Positions 23,739 to 36,400 are shown, numbered from the stretch's first letter. The stretch: 64,000 bases of DNA from Waltergamsia citrina (GCA_022814615.1 JAKLNE010000022.1:310001-374000); one strand, 5' to 3'. Notes: generated by a model not told the origin, from the sequence alone. Made by a program: numbers and translations.

Positions 23739-25460
23739 GATGTCAAAATGGATGGAGGAATCCGTTGAATTTGCTTGTCAGCGTTCAGGAGAGCCAAGTA
23801 TCTGCAGAGTCGTCAATCTCAATGAAAGCAATGCAATGACGGGCAGGTAAGGGCAAAGGAAAGGAAATGAACGGGGTTCTCAAATCAAAACATTCTGGAT
23901 TTCACTTCAGGTATCTCTGGGGTAAACACCTTTCAAGGCTAAGGCTGTTCAGGAGAGCAACGTGTAGGAGAGCTCGCCTGTGGTGCTGATGTGGCCTTCT
24001 GAGAACAGTCTCAAGCACCTTTACCCGCGAAATGAGACAGAAATCAAGAGAAGTCCACTTCAACCGTATGAAGCAGCGTCGAGGGGTGTTTTTGGATGCA
24101 AGATGCATGAAATGAGGTTAAGAGGGGGGAGTGAAGGTGACTAGGGAGGGGGTCGAGGCAATTCAGCACGGTGGAACTCATGAGTTCGCCGTGCAAAGGT
24201 GCCAGAGTTTTGCTCTTGAAGGGGTGAAATAGAAAAAACATGGCTTTCTTACCTTTCTAGCAGCTTTGAGGCCTCGTGAATTTGCAGACGTAGGCTGTGA
24301 GAGTGAAATCCGAGAGTGGCGGATGAGATGATGAAGGAGGAATCTAGGAGGCAGAAAAGAGGGGGGATTTTTATAGGCATGAAGTGAATCTGAGATCACT
24401 TTTCCGTCTGGGGTGAAGGAAGGAACTGTTCAGTCACTGCTTCCAGTGAACTTTGATGCCCGAGAGGTGCTAATTTCGTAAAAAGATTCCTGAGGAAGGA
24501 GCTCATAAGAGGGGGTCGGTACACGAAGGCACTCCATTCTACCTTGCGAGGCCATAGGGCGCTGAGATTTTTTTTAAAGAAATGCACTAGAATATTTTCT
24601 CGAAAATTTTTATGTACTCTCACAATTTAGGAATTACTATGTATATGTGCGTGGCTCGTGATGCACGTCGAAAGGGAGAGTCTAAGAGGGTCTAACGAGT
24701 GACTGATGCTGTACCAAATTCCGACCTTCAGAATCAGAAAACACACATGCCCAACGCTGCTGGTAGTAGTAGTGGTCCCAGGGCATCTAGAGACTCATAT
24801 GGGCTTCAGATATGAATTATACCTTTGACTAACAACAGTTTGTATGGAGATAGGATGGTTCAGGAAATTCGCGAATCTACCAGTTAGGATAGCTTGGTAT
24901 GTTCATCCAAACACCAACAAGTACTATCAGTCATACAAATAATGAAGTCTATTATATGACACAGCCCAATGCCTTGTCATTTACTTCAACATTTGAGATG
25001 CTGAAAGGTATAGATGTCCAATCAACATCGCCAAAGAGGAGCAGAGCGCGCAGCGTAGGGTAAGCTTCAACCGCCAAGTCGAGTTTACCCCTGAATATCA
25101 GCCGAGACCGTGTAGAGGAAAATTAAGGGCCGCAGCGGGACAGAATCAAATACATCGAATTCCATCTGAATATGAAAAACAAGTTCGCTTTTTGGGTTAT
25201 CTAATGCATCGCTGCTTCGCTGACGACATCATCGAAGAGCCAAGACTTACTACCAGTTGCAAGCAGTGGCCATCACAAGCATCTAGTATCTAATACAGTG
25301 TCCATGGGATAATTTCTATTCATGACAAGAGCCTAACAACGCCTATATGCAAAGATACCCTGACCTGATGATACACCGCAAGCGCGGAGTCCAATAAGGG
25401 CACTCAGCCCTTCTATATATGTAACCCCTTTTCAATCCATCACCCGTACTAGAGACTGGC
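23739..25460. other. Intergenic region upstream of the CCHC gene
   Basis: 1.7 kb holding the promoter and leader of the CCHC gene (C/T-rich on the minus strand, about 23739-24600) and the 3' UTR of the carboxypeptidase gene. A GTAGTAGTAGT run lies near 24763-24776. No supported gene. Confidence 0.55.
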
Positions 25461-27458
25461 CTACGCGTGCTTGCCCTTAGATTTCTCCTCCCCTTCGTCG
25501 TCCTCGCTGTCGTCCCCGATGCTGTACTTGTGACCACTAGGTCCCGTTGGTGTCTCGACATGTAGATCGTCGAGCTCGCGTTCATCAAATGCGCCAGCCT
25601 CCAAATCTCCGGGGCCGTCCTTCCTGCGAAGACCATTCATCGCGTTGTCGCCATAGGGCTCGTCGCCAGTAATGGCATGATAAGCTGCTCGCTTCCGGCG
25701 TTCTCTCCAGATGAAGTAACCCCAGCCGGAAGCGGCGATGGCTACAATGACAAGAACGACTTCCCCTGAGCGTCGGTAGGCAGTCCACTTAGCGTCATCG
25801 ATCTCCTTTTGGGTCTCTTCATCTGATGGTTCGTCCTGATCAACATCGCCCACGGCGGTATCGGGACCCTTCTCGCCATCGAGACGGCTGTCTGCGGGCT
25901 CTCCACCAATGCTGCTGATATCAATGCCCATAAACCGATCCAGCATATCTCGGCTGCGGCGAGGGAAGTCAAATGGTACCATGTGCGATGCCTCATTGAA
26001 GAGGACGTATGTCAGGTTACGAGCTTCCTGCCAAAAACCAGCATCGTCGCCTTCAAAGGTCCAGTTACGTCGAGGAGCCCAGTTTCCGGGGCTCGTCTCA
26101 AAGCCTTTCCCACCGTTCCATTCCAAGTTCTTAATGAGCTCTTCCGTTCCGTGGTGATTGCAGATGAGGTCCTTCTGACCTGAAAACAGCAGGATAGGAA
26201 CCTCTTTGATCAAGTCGGGGAGCAGCTTGACCGCAGGCAGCGATTTCTTGGTAGTGAAAGCCATGCTCACACTGCCGCTGCACTCGCTCCAGCCGGTGTT
26301 TCGCTGGGGATCAATATGGAGCTCCTTGATGACCTCGTCCTTCCTCAGGTATGGGGTAATGAACTCCAAGTCGGGAGGCCAGTTCATACCACAGCTGGGG
26401 TATTCGTCCGTCTTACGGATATCGTACATGTTGATGCAGGCATCCTTGCCGTTACCGTTCTGTAGTAATTTGAGCATGGTGTTGAGAATATCCTCACAAT
26501 CCCCATAGTCGACGTGCTCAGGGTCGTTGCCCATTAGCTTCTTGCAGGTGCGGACCATGCCCTCCAGCTGCTTGTCGATTTCCGAGCCTTTCTCGACCAG
26601 ACCCTCTTGTCTCGCGTATGTCAAGTAAGCCTCGTACTGATCGTGAGGCGAGATCCAGCCATTCCCGATGAGCAACCCGGCCAGATTCCACGGCTCATGG
26701 TTCCCCTTCTTGTTTCGGTCGAGGATGGCTCGGGAAATGTAAGGAATATGCTGGCCGGCATAGGATTCTCCTGCGATGAAGATCTGGAAACGATTAGACA
26801 CCACACATTCTCAAATCGAACTTATGAAGACATACCTCATCTTTTTCGTATTCGGGAAAGACCTTGAAGAAATTCTCGAGGAATTTGATGAATTGATCGG
26901 CCATCTCGTCCAGCTCATGGAGGAAGCTGTCGGTATCGACATAGCTGAAACCAGTGCCCACTGGGTTGTCCACAAAGAGTAGGTTCGCAAATTCGTTCCA
27001 TGAGCCATTGTTTCGCCTGAGATTGCCATCTTCTTTGACACGGTATGGTCCGACCTCCATCAACGCGCCGTCCTCTGAGCTACACCCGGGCCCGCCGTTG
27101 AGCCAGATGACGGTTCGCTGCTTGTCGCCGATATGCTGATTCTCAAAATGCCAGAAGAACATGTTGGCGTTGGTTTCTGAGTCGACTTCGATGTGCCTGT
27201 AGACGTCGAGCGGACTTGTCAGCTTCAAATATTGTAGGCGGATTACCTCCACCAACCAACGGCGGGTTTCTCTTACCCAGCATGCATCTTGATCGGGACC
27301 TCATCTTTGGGAAGGCCAGGGAGATTTTGCACGTAGTAATCAGCGGCGGAAGGGGTTTTCTTGTCGTCGCCTTGACTGATGGCGCCAGGACACAAGCCTA
27401 GCAGCAGTAGGACTGGCCATTGCCGCAAAGCTGGCAATCTGGATGCGAAATCCATCAT
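25461..27458 (-). CDS. kex1: Pheromone-processing serine carboxypeptidase Kex1, 621 aa
   Basis: Kex1 is a membrane-bound late-Golgi serine carboxypeptidase (peptidase family S10). It trims C-terminal Lys/Arg from secreted precursors such as pheromones after Kex2 cleavage. Exons are 27458-27277, 27196-26836 and 26783-25461; introns are 80 and 52 nt. Visible features: signal peptide (about 1-29), WLNGGPGCSS (92-101) and the catalytic Ser in GESYAGQ (about 188). The catalytic Asp is in SGQKDLICNH and the catalytic His in ASHMVPFD. A C-terminal membrane span (VVLVIVAIAASGWGYFIW) is followed by a basic and acidic cytosolic tail. An acidic, Asp/Glu-rich segment precedes the membrane span. Two consecutive ATG codons open the frame; either may start. 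It is head-to-head with Sfm1 across 1.35 kb. Confidence 0.95.
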
Positions 27459-28810
27459 GTCGCAGCCGCCGACGTTGACGGTTGATTAAAAAAAAGATGG
27501 ACAATGAAGAAAAAGAAGAAATCAGACACCTTTCCAACTCCTAGGACAGGGTCATGGATGAAAACACGAAGAACAAAGGCTTATTGATCATCAAATCCAG
27601 GTAGAAGAGAGATGGAAAAGAGCTGCTTATTGTCGGGGGAAGTATGGATGAAGTGGCCTCGCGGAAGATTGCTCGCCGAGACGGCCAAACGTCAGCGCGG
27701 CTCAGCTGGTAACGTTAGTGGGAACCATCCACTGTAATTACTAGTGCGCCTTACCTACTCGTACTAACTCGTGCGTTAGGTAAGGTACCTTAGGTAGTAC
27801 GAGTCCCTGCTAATCGCTGGTGCTTGGCTAACATTAATTACATCACTTCACCCTTAAGGTACTGACTGCTACCTTATGTAAGGGACTTACCGGCGCAAGT
27901 CGCACGTACTCTGCGGATCCCTGAGGGATGACAAAAAGACGCAGCCATTCTATTGACTATGCGAAAACGTCGTTTGGCTGATCTTTTTTTGTCATCCTTG
28001 ATCCTCCCATCGGCGGATGGATTTCCTAGCATCCCGTCGTCAACCGGGCTGGGATGACTACAACACCCACTTTACGAACGATAGGACCGCCTACCAATGC
28101 AAGCTCAAGTGGATGTCATTTTGAAGGAGGATATCGATGCCTGCAGGTAGTGACGATTTCAGATTCCTGTTCTGGTTGAGCGAGCTTCTAAAGGCGCCAA
28201 CAGCCCAAGCCACAGAGCGGCTTGGGTCCTGTCAATAGGTTCTCAATAAGCTGGGGTTCGAGCACGTCCCTGGTATTTTCAACGGGGAGTTCAACCGAGG
28301 GTGATAAGAAGATTCTAGATCACTCCAGGCCAGTTTTTTTTTTCTGACCCGGCTCCTCGTCACTACTCATGATTCTGATAGTGGGAGAAATGATCAGCGA
28401 GTGTTCATCTAGTACGACTAGTACCCAAGCCATGTATATACCGTGACTACATCGTATGGTAATGTCAAAATCATATCTCCACGCTGGAAGAGCGAACTAA
28501 ATCGCTCTAATATTCTCCTCCCATTCCTGTCTGAACTTGGAATCCAGATGAAATAAAGTACTAGTATTGCCTTTAAGATCACTTCGGTGGATGGTAACCT
28601 CTTGAGAAGCGCCTCGAGTCCTTCGAGGTGTTAGTGCCCACACAACAACCCCACCATCAAAGTAAACGCAAAATCAGTGGAATTCTTTCTCGTTTTAACC
28701 ACCAACTGCCCAATGCCTCGTGGCGCTAGTCGTCAAATTCAATAACCTCCATGTTCATTCATTGATTAATCTAGCGAATACTTTCAGACTAAATCCTTAC
28801 TAGAAACGCC
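27459..28810. promoter_or_regulatory. Divergent promoter region, kex1 / Sfm1
   Basis: 1.35 kb between two start codons on opposite strands. Contains a compact block at 27750-27805 with repeated GTACGAG/CTCGTAC and GGTAAGGTACC elements. Nothing else recognised. Confidence 0.5.
27750..27805. repeat. Inverted CTCGTAC / GTACGAG and GGTAAGGTACCTTA block
   Basis: CTCGTAC at about 27758 and GTACGAG near 27797 flank GTTAGGTAAGGTACCTTAGG, giving an imperfect inverted repeat with hairpin potential. The GGTAAGGTA unit recurs elsewhere in intergenic DNA here. Confidence 0.5.
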
Positions 28811-29675
28811 ATGGCCTCTGTAGGCAAGACTTTCATAGTTGAACACCTCGACCCCGAGCTCGGGCCGTGGTCTGAGCTGGAGTATATTGCCATCGCCAAG
28901 GAATCCCAGGCTGCCGGTAGCAAGTTCATTCTATCCAGTCTCCCAGCCGAGTTCCAAGTTCCCGATGGTGTGAAGGGAGTCGAGGCTTTCAAAGCCGAGC
29001 ACCGAGGTGTGGAGGAACTCTATGCGGCTGATAAGTCTCGGGTCTGCTTGCTTGACCCTGCGGCATCCAAGGATTTGGCCCCGGAAGACGGGGAGACGTT
29101 TGATGCTTTCCTCTTTGGGGGCATTCTAGGTTGGTCTTTGCTCAATTTTTAAGTCTGATTTGAGAAGAAACTATTTCTGATAACATGTACAGGTGATGAT
29201 CCGCCACGAGGTTCGCTTGCCCGGAAACGTGGTGTTCGTGTGCGCAGCTAACAGCTTCTAACAAAGACCGTACCTCTGAGCTTAGAAAGAAGGGTTTCGA
29301 GGGCCGCAGGCTCGGACCTAAGCAAATGACTACGGACACAGCGGTACGAGTAACGCGGATTGTGGTTCAAGACAAAAGTTGGTCAACCTCTTCTACGCCG
29401 GATATTCTTGACATATGATATTAAACTTAATCCCCTGCAGTTGCCCTCGACGACGTTTCCTACACTGATTTCCCTGAAATCAAGTTCAGCAAGCACGAGA
29501 GTACGGAAATGCCGTTTCGATACGTTAAAGGGGAAGACGGGGAGCCCATCATGCCTGCGGTAAGTCTCTTATGACTCGTCTAGGGATCACCGAATTTCGA
29601 TTAACACAGCTTGGGCAGGGAATGAAGGATCTTATCCAAAAAGACGCCGATAAGGCCGTTGATGATTTATTTTAA
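28811..29675 (+). CDS. sfm1: SPOUT-family protein arginine methyltransferase Sfm1, 207 aa
   Basis: Yeast Sfm1 (YOR021C) is a SPOUT-fold, SAM-dependent enzyme that methylates an arginine of ribosomal protein Rps3. Exons are 28811-29129, 29193-29210, 29267-29377, 29441-29559 and 29619-29675; introns are 63, 56, 63 and 59 nt. The joined product carries family landmarks: FIVEHLDPELGPWSELEY at the start, GGILGDDPPRDRTSELR spanning three exons, GRRLGPKQMTTDTAVRVTRIV (the knot region), and MPFRY with a short acidic C terminus. The second exon is only 18 nt. Donors of introns 1-3 are GTTGGT, GTTCGC and GTTGGT, unlike the GTAAGT type elsewhere. The last intron has two in-frame acceptors nine bases apart (ending 29609 and 29618). 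Family identification is strong; exact junctions are inferred. Confidence 0.88.
29193..29210 (+). other. 18-nt exon of the Sfm1 gene
   Basis: Encodes the core of the GDDPPRD motif between two short introns with non-consensus GTT donors. Needed to join ILG to DRTSELR in frame. Confidence 0.75.
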
Positions 29676-29749
29676 GTCAAAAGTCGTGCAGGAGCATCAT
29701 GAAAAGACCCAATCTTAACGCCATGCTGAAATACAAGTACCCAAGACGT

Positions 29750-31224
29750 TCAAGTAGTGTTCGCGGACGCCGCTCGCCGCTTTACCAACCGCACCCAACG
29801 CCGTCGGCGCCATTCTCCTCTTCTGGCCACTGCGTCCTCGCCCTCTTCCCAACTCTGCTGCTGAACCATTTCAATCTTAGTCTTTCCGGGCGCTTCAACT
29901 ACCCCTGTCTGGCCTTCCCGCTCGTCGAACATGTCGTACACCCACCTCTCTCCCTCTGTCTCTACCTCCACACCAGTAATGATCCGCTCCTCAACCCATT
30001 CACGACTCCAGAGATCCAACGCCCATTTCTTCTCACTCCACTGCCATCCATCCGGGGGCAATACGTCCTCGAAGAACCGCGTGCCACGCGGACGGTCGCC
30101 AGCAATGCGTGAGTGTGACAGCGGGTCATAGGGTGAAGGCGTAAAGAGCCACGGCTCCCATTCCCCTGCATCGGACATCCTCTGTAGCTCAAAAACTTCC
30201 ACCTCGCGAGTCTCCGGGGCTGAGTCTAAGATGACGTCGTTTGTGATCCAGTTGTCCATCCAAGTCTTAGCCTTTTCCTCATGTGGTTGAACGTGTTCCT
30301 GGTGGGTGGTTGCCAGAAGACGAGCCACGCTCGGATGGCCCATGCAGATAAAGGCCCAGCCGCCTAGAAGAAAAATGAATCTCCATGGAAGAAGATGGGC
30401 TGTAATTGTCATAAAGACGCCACCCACGACGAGAATGAGGAAAATAGCAGAAGAAAGCGCCTCATTGCTAAAGTTTGTCACTGGTACCAGAAAAGAGACT
30501 ACATGATCATGAGCCTGGCTGAAGTCATCCATGCTATTCTGTAGATCCCTCATATTCCGAAAGAAGTCCTTGCTGAGCTCTTTCACCGGTCGCACCGTCG
30601 CGGCCGGAGCTAGCGGTGGACCGGTTGGCGAGTAGCCTAGCCCTTGCTCGCTTGATAGGGTGCCTTTGGGAGGCGCCGGATATCTCGCTAGGAAGCCAGG
30701 TATGAGAACTCCTAGCACGAGAATGGCGATGGGTAGTACGGAGGCGAGGTACGGGTCAAGGCAAACGAAAGTGTATATGGCAAGGAGGGACATTGTTTGC
30801 GAAGGTCGTTGCCAAGAGAGAACGCGCACAGCGCGGGACTGGAATTTGAACATGACACCTATGCGAGCATTGAACCGGCGGAAGTTATTGGACATGGTAG
30901 TGATATTGAAGTTCGGCCTTTGCGCAAAGGTCGGCGCCGTCTCATCGGTGAGGAGGGGAGCATCGGACCCGATATCGTCGTCTGTTGGAATGACTTGTTG
31001 AAGCAGCCTGCGCAATCATTGTATGTTAGCTACCGGAGCCTCTCTTAGAATCTTCTCAATCCTAACCTTTCCACAAGACGATCCTGGAGGTTCGCCTTCT
31101 CGCGGAAGGCGGCAAATCCCCAGCTCGAGCGCGAGGGGGTAGCCGGCTCGGCGTCCATTTGCGGATGGGCTTGTACATCGTCGCCGTTCCCGCTGGCTAA
31201 CATTTCGGCGGTGAAGTCGTCCAT
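29750..31224 (-). CDS. Pex24-type integral peroxisomal membrane peroxin (Dysferlin-domain family), 471 aa
   Basis: Proteins of the Pex24/Pex28-32 family sit in peroxisomal or ER membrane and control peroxisome number and size. Exons are 31224-31067 and 31007-29750, with one 59-nt intron. Features: a short hydrophilic N terminus; the join ERLLQQVIPTDDD; then hydrophobic spans around LLAIYTFVCLDPYLASVLPIAILVLGVLIPGF and, after a helical linker, two more (AIFLILVVGGVFMTITAHLLP and FIFLLGGWAFICMG). A Dysferlin-like C-terminal region contains EVFELQR, WEPWLFTPSPYDP and GWQWSEKKWALD. The tail is strongly basic (RRRRW). The start is placed at MDDFTAEM because the longer open frame begins with TTG. 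It is tail-to-tail with Sfm1, only 74 bp apart. Confidence 0.88.
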
Positions 31225-32459
31225 GATGCTAGAGATGCCCAAGGGCGCAGAAGATTTTAGTCGACGCGGGAGTTAATGAGGTGTTCGTCGGCGCCGGCCA
31301 AGCGACGGGGAGCATATGTAAGTCGTAGCATGTGAATGTGGTGAATGCGAGGTTGACATCACCGAGAAAAGCGGGCGCCACATTTCTTGGACCGACCTAC
31401 GCGTATTACAGTTACCTTAGTAGCGTCAGGATAGCGTGGCCCAGGGATTACCTTAGGCTGGTGCCCAAAAGCCACAACGCAGCCACAAGCAAGATCTTAT
31501 CTTAATTAATAAAAATTTGGGGGAATGATGAGATACTGTTAATGTAGATCTATGGAGACAAAGTGGACGAACCCCGAGCTATACACCGTTAGCGGAAATA
31601 ACGTGCCTCGCCTCGTGGGTTCTTCAAGGTCATTCAGCGACGAGACAGTTCCAGATACTGAAGGGTTGAATCTCAAATGACAGCAGGATCTGCATTGGCC
31701 GATTGTTGTAATAACTTCTTCTACTATCTTAGTCTGTTTAGCTCTAGACCAAGTAGCTCTTTAATTTCAAAGGGGTATATTATGCATGCCTTCACCGCGT
31801 CGGGCTCACGACGTCCGTTTCATGCAAGTGCCCAGGAGCAGGCATGAAGAGTGGACGCCCTGGAATAAGAAATGAAGAGGACGCGCCTTTGCACACCTGC
31901 TCGCAAAAGAAGGCTTGCTGTGGCAACTGAGGGCGAAGAAAAACAAATGATGGCAGGATTGAGAAATGATTGGATGGGGTAATATGAATACTACATAGAA
32001 CCCCTGTTTCTGCTTGCTCCTTTTTCTGCTGCTGGCTAGATGGAGCCCAGCCATTCGACACGTTGATAGGACCCTGAGCGTTCTCCCCCAAGCCGGACTT
32101 TTGGAGGAAAATGGGATTTTGTGATTTTTCACGATGCTGCGTAACCTCAGAAGCTGATGGTTCTCAGCGTGTTTGTGGCAACAGGAAGGGTCCTGATTCT
32201 AGCTCTACGAGTATGTACTGGAATTGGTCTTGTCTCTCGTCAATAATTCGGGCTGGACATTTTTTGAAAGGCATTGTTGGGTCCGTTTCATTGGGTATCC
32301 AAACAAAGTCAATTTGACCCCTCCTTAGAGCGTATCAAAGCGCAAGACAGCCCTTAGTATCTGTACTTGGCGATATTATGAACCGGATAGTCATAACAGG
32401 AGATTGTCTATTACAACTTACTTAGACTAGGTACAAGTACTGGAGTTACCGTACAAGTA

Positions 32460-32475
32460 CTACTACTAGTAGTAG
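32460..32475. repeat. Perfect 16-bp palindrome CTACTACTAGTAGTAG
   Basis: Self-complementary run of ACT/AGT triplets centred on CTAG. The longest exact copy of a motif family that recurs in intergenic DNA across the window. Confidence 0.85.
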
Positions 32476-32747
32476 ATGCATACCACGGCTGCAAGGTACC
32501 AAGCACGAGTAATGTAATTGCTTCCATGTAAGAGCCCCAAGGCCAATTCCCCTCCATTCGTCGTGACGAGGACTAGAAAGGGTTGGAGTGGGGATGGACG
32601 GCTTTGCTTTGATTGCAGCTGCCGCCTATTACCGCCGCCACGCAGACACACTAAAGCCTAAAAGGGGACGAGCCCAGGACGAGCCCCAGGGGCCAACCCA
32701 CTAAAGTGACAGTACCTGAGGCCCTGAGGCCAGTGCCGCACTCCACT

Positions 32748-32763
32748 AAGGTAAGGTAAGGTA
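32748..32763. repeat. AAGGTAAGGTAAGGTA short tandem tract
   Basis: Three pentamer copies of AAGGT/GTAAG type. Related tracts occur at 27776-27800, about 41692-41740 and 44151-44172 (reverse orientation). Confidence 0.7.
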
Positions 32764-33262
32764 GCCCCTGGAAGCTTGGCCCTGACCCGACCACCACAAC
32801 CAGCAGCCACCAGCCATTTGTTAGCAGGCGGGAGTAGCAGTCGCAGTATTATCAGCAGTAACAGGTACGAGTAGCACCGCTAACGCTGCACGGGCACCGT
32901 TTGGCCGGTTTGGTTTGGCGCATGTCGTCGAGCTGATCCCTCCTGACGAAAACAAGCCTCGACTTTCCTGGCTTCGCAAGACTTGAGGTCCCAAGCTTCA
33001 GCTTTTTCCAACCGTCAATCCCTTCATTCCACCTCAATCAGCTCCCGCCCTCACGGCCGTTCCCCTGGGTCCAGCTTTCACGGCCGCGCACCTGCTTGCC
33101 GCCCGAGTCTCACGAGCACAAACACAAGCTTCTCTGTGTCCTTCCAGCCTGCGTCCTGCGTCCCGTCATCGCCTCATCCCGACCGACATCAACACACACA
33201 CCCCCCGGACCAGACCAGACCAGGCCCAGCGGACGCCTTCTGAGACTCCCTCAACCCTCGGA

Positions 33263-33271
33263 ATGAGGTAG
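33263..33271 (+). promoter_or_regulatory. Minimal upstream ORF (Met-Arg-stop) before the kinase gene
   Basis: ATG AGG TAG lies 182 nt upstream of the proposed kinase start within a C/T-rich leader-like stretch. It acts only if transcription starts upstream of it, which the sequence alone does not show. GTAGCT following the ATGAG could alternatively be a donor. Confidence 0.3.
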
Positions 33272-33452
33272 CTCGCCGTGTGCACTCAGCTCCCTGGCAG
33301 GACTGAGGCTTCACGAGGGCCTTTGTTCCTCTCCCCTCTTTAGTTCTTGTTCAATCAACTCTACTCGTATCCTTCAATCGCTCGACCGGCCGACCGACAG
33401 TTTTGGCAAGGACAGACCACGCTTCCAGCTGGTCCACCTTCCCTTAACTCCA

Positions 33453-36400
33453 TGCCCCCGGAGCACCAAGGGTCGGCTGAGACTCGGTCAGCGACTCGAT
33501 CTCCTGCTAGGACGTAAGTTGCCCTTACCTGGATCTCTTCCAACATTGCTCTTTTGGCAGCCTTTCCTCGAATCTCAAACTTGACATAGAATACTAACAC
33601 TTATCCTTATGGCAGACATCGGGGTCCCTCCGGCATCCCGCCACCACTTCCTCTTGATTCGAACACCTCCAATATTAGATCCAACGCTCCAATGCTGAGC
33701 GCATCCGCCTCGAATAATCACTCGCTCTTCTCCTTTGGCAGGAATGGGAATGGGCATGGGCATGGGGATACACAACCACCAGTTCCTGACCAGTCGAACT
33801 CATCCTACGACTTTCTGCCCTCCGTGAACTTCGATGACCTACAAACTAGTATCGAATCCGCCTCAACTGAGTTTACCCTCACTCAGTTTCCCTCTCCCAC
33901 TGGCGCAGGAACCATCTTGGATTCCCATGGCGGCGGAGATGAGAAGATGCAGGACAGGCCTAATATTACACAGACGATGAGTGCGACCTCCAAGGCTGCC
34001 GCTCCATCTACATCAACCGGTCGTCCAGGCCGATCGGACTCCATTTTGCGACGACCGAGTACATCGGGTAGACAGCCTACTACCTCATCAACCAACAATT
34101 CGACTGCTCCCATGGACGCGCCGACAGCGCCGGCTGCTATGCGCAACCGTCGTCAAAGTCATTATCCGCCTGTTTCAAATTCGGCTATTGGGAAGGCGCC
34201 TCGAAAGTCCATTGGACCTGGCGTCGTGGGGGATTCTGCCGGTACTGATTCAAGTACCCAACGGCGTCGTCCCAGTCTGATGGCCGAGAAGGGTGCAAGC
34301 CATGGATCTCGAGGGTCTATCGACATGTCTTCTTACCCAGGATCGGATGCTGCACGTAGTTTGAACAACGCGAGAAACGTGAAGGCCAAGTCGGTGCAAC
34401 CGCCACCCCGACCTAGCCAGACAAACTTGTCTGCTGGTGACACTCTCGCTCCTGAGCCGAATCGGTTATCGACGTTGGCTCAACGCTCGCCTCGTGGTGG
34501 TGGCAGAGGTTCAACACCATCCTCAACAGGCAAGAGAGCATCTATGATGCCAGGAAGTCACCAGGGCTCACACGCCACAGGACTCGGCGCCAGGACAATC
34601 AGTCCAACGGACACGCGAAGAGCGAAGCGCATGTCCACGATGCCTACTTCACAAAGTCTTAACCAGATTATGAACGTCCCACCACCCCCGCCTGTGTCTA
34701 TGGACGTTCGAGCGGAGTCTAGATCCCCATCTATGATTCCGAGGAGGACATCTGGCACTCCATCTTCTGCTCGTACCACGCCTGATATCAATCGAAAGTC
34801 GTACAGCTCAGGCTTGTCTGTGGCTTCTAGCACGAGCTACAACACGATACGGACATCGACAGGTTCGACACAGCCTCGGGTTCCTCAATCTTCATCAACA
34901 TCCCGTTTGCCTGCACCCAAACCTACGACGGTACACAATCCCGCCCCACCGGAAGATGGGGAGGAAGTTCCTCCTGTGCCCGCCATCCCGAAGGCTTACG
35001 AATCTCCAAAGACCTCGCCCGCGGACACTTTGATCATTGAAAAGAAAAAGTCCGGATTGAGTAACGCAGACGCGACGAGTATCTCTATGCCTGTTCATCC
35101 TGAACCCACCAAACTTCAACGTAGGCCTAGTGCACGAAAGAGTTCTTTTGTGCCGAAAACGAATCAGGATGCGGATAACTCCAACGCGTCTTCTGGCAAT
35201 AAGAAGAACCTTCAGCCTTTGAGTCTTCCTCCTTTGAGTTTGGGCCCCTTGAATATTCCCAACCTAGGTAACAATGGCTCTTCGAACAAGGATCGCAAGC
35301 CGGTTGACAGGCACGCGAGTCCACCACCTTCAAGGCAAATACCAAAGACTCCTTCCACACCAATGACAGCATCGAGGAGCATGTTTTTCTCTAAAAACCG
35401 CTTTGATGAGACTATGGAGCTTCCTTCTCTCAGAAGCAGCAGTTCAGCACACATCGCTAATCGGCTGACACCAAGCCCCCTCGCCGACAGCCTTTCAAGC
35501 AACTCATCAGAACTGAAAGAGTTGGACGCGGGTCACAAGCCGAGCATTTCACCCTTTTTGTCCTCTTCAGCACCAAAGGCTAGCTTCGAATCTCATTTTC
35601 CCAAACGATCAAAGACTGGCGGCGATTATGCCACTATGACTGGAGCCGTGCTTGATGAACGTTTGCACCAAAAGCCGCAGGGTCCTAGACAGCCTAATAA
35701 CGATACTTCGGCTCAGAAGTCTCCGACTCCAGGACCGATCAACGATGATGCCACTACACCAGCGACTCCCGCTACGCCCGCCACCCCATCTTCGATGAGC
35801 TCTTTGCGCCGGAAGCTTAGCTTGACATGGAAGCGGGACAAGTCCAAGGGGAGCACCGCCAGCACTACAGACGCCCCCGTTCCAGATAAAGCCGCAAACT
35901 CGCAGGTGCCGCAGGTGCCTCCTAGGCAGGATAGCATGCCGCCCCCTCGCATACCTGTATCATCGACGGTGAACAATCTGTCTCAAGCCAGACAAACCAG
36001 TCCAAGCTCACACGTTAAATCAAACGGCGGCTACCTTGAGTCTAGAAGACGCAAGAGTTCTGCCGGTAGTATGGGTGCCCATGCATCCCACGATCGGACT
36101 AAGAGTGACACTTGGAGTGCAAGGAAGGATCCTGCTGAAACATCAACTACAGCGTTGCCTACGCGAGATCGTTCTGTTATGAACAAGCTCCTGCGACCGA
36201 AGGCCTCAGGCAACACGATGCGCAATACTGACTCCTTCACGGCTGAGCTCGACAAGGATGATCTGGCAGCGGAAGATGAAATGAGAAAGATAGGCTCACG
36301 GCGGAAGGAGACGGAAATCGCTGCCCGGACTATCGATGCGCTTAAGAAGAGGGCATCGCCCAAAGATCGCGTCGGACCGCACGAAGCAATCAGAGTCGCG

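Larger units (their letters stand above)
31225..33452. other. 2.2-kb divergent intergenic region
   Basis: Lies between the start codons of the peroxin and the kinase genes. Contains a perfect 16-bp palindrome at 32460-32475, a GGTAAGGTAAGGTA tract at 32748-32763, and a C/T-rich stretch (about 33000-33450) that looks like the kinase 5' leader, with a two-codon upstream ORF. No gene supported. Confidence 0.55.
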
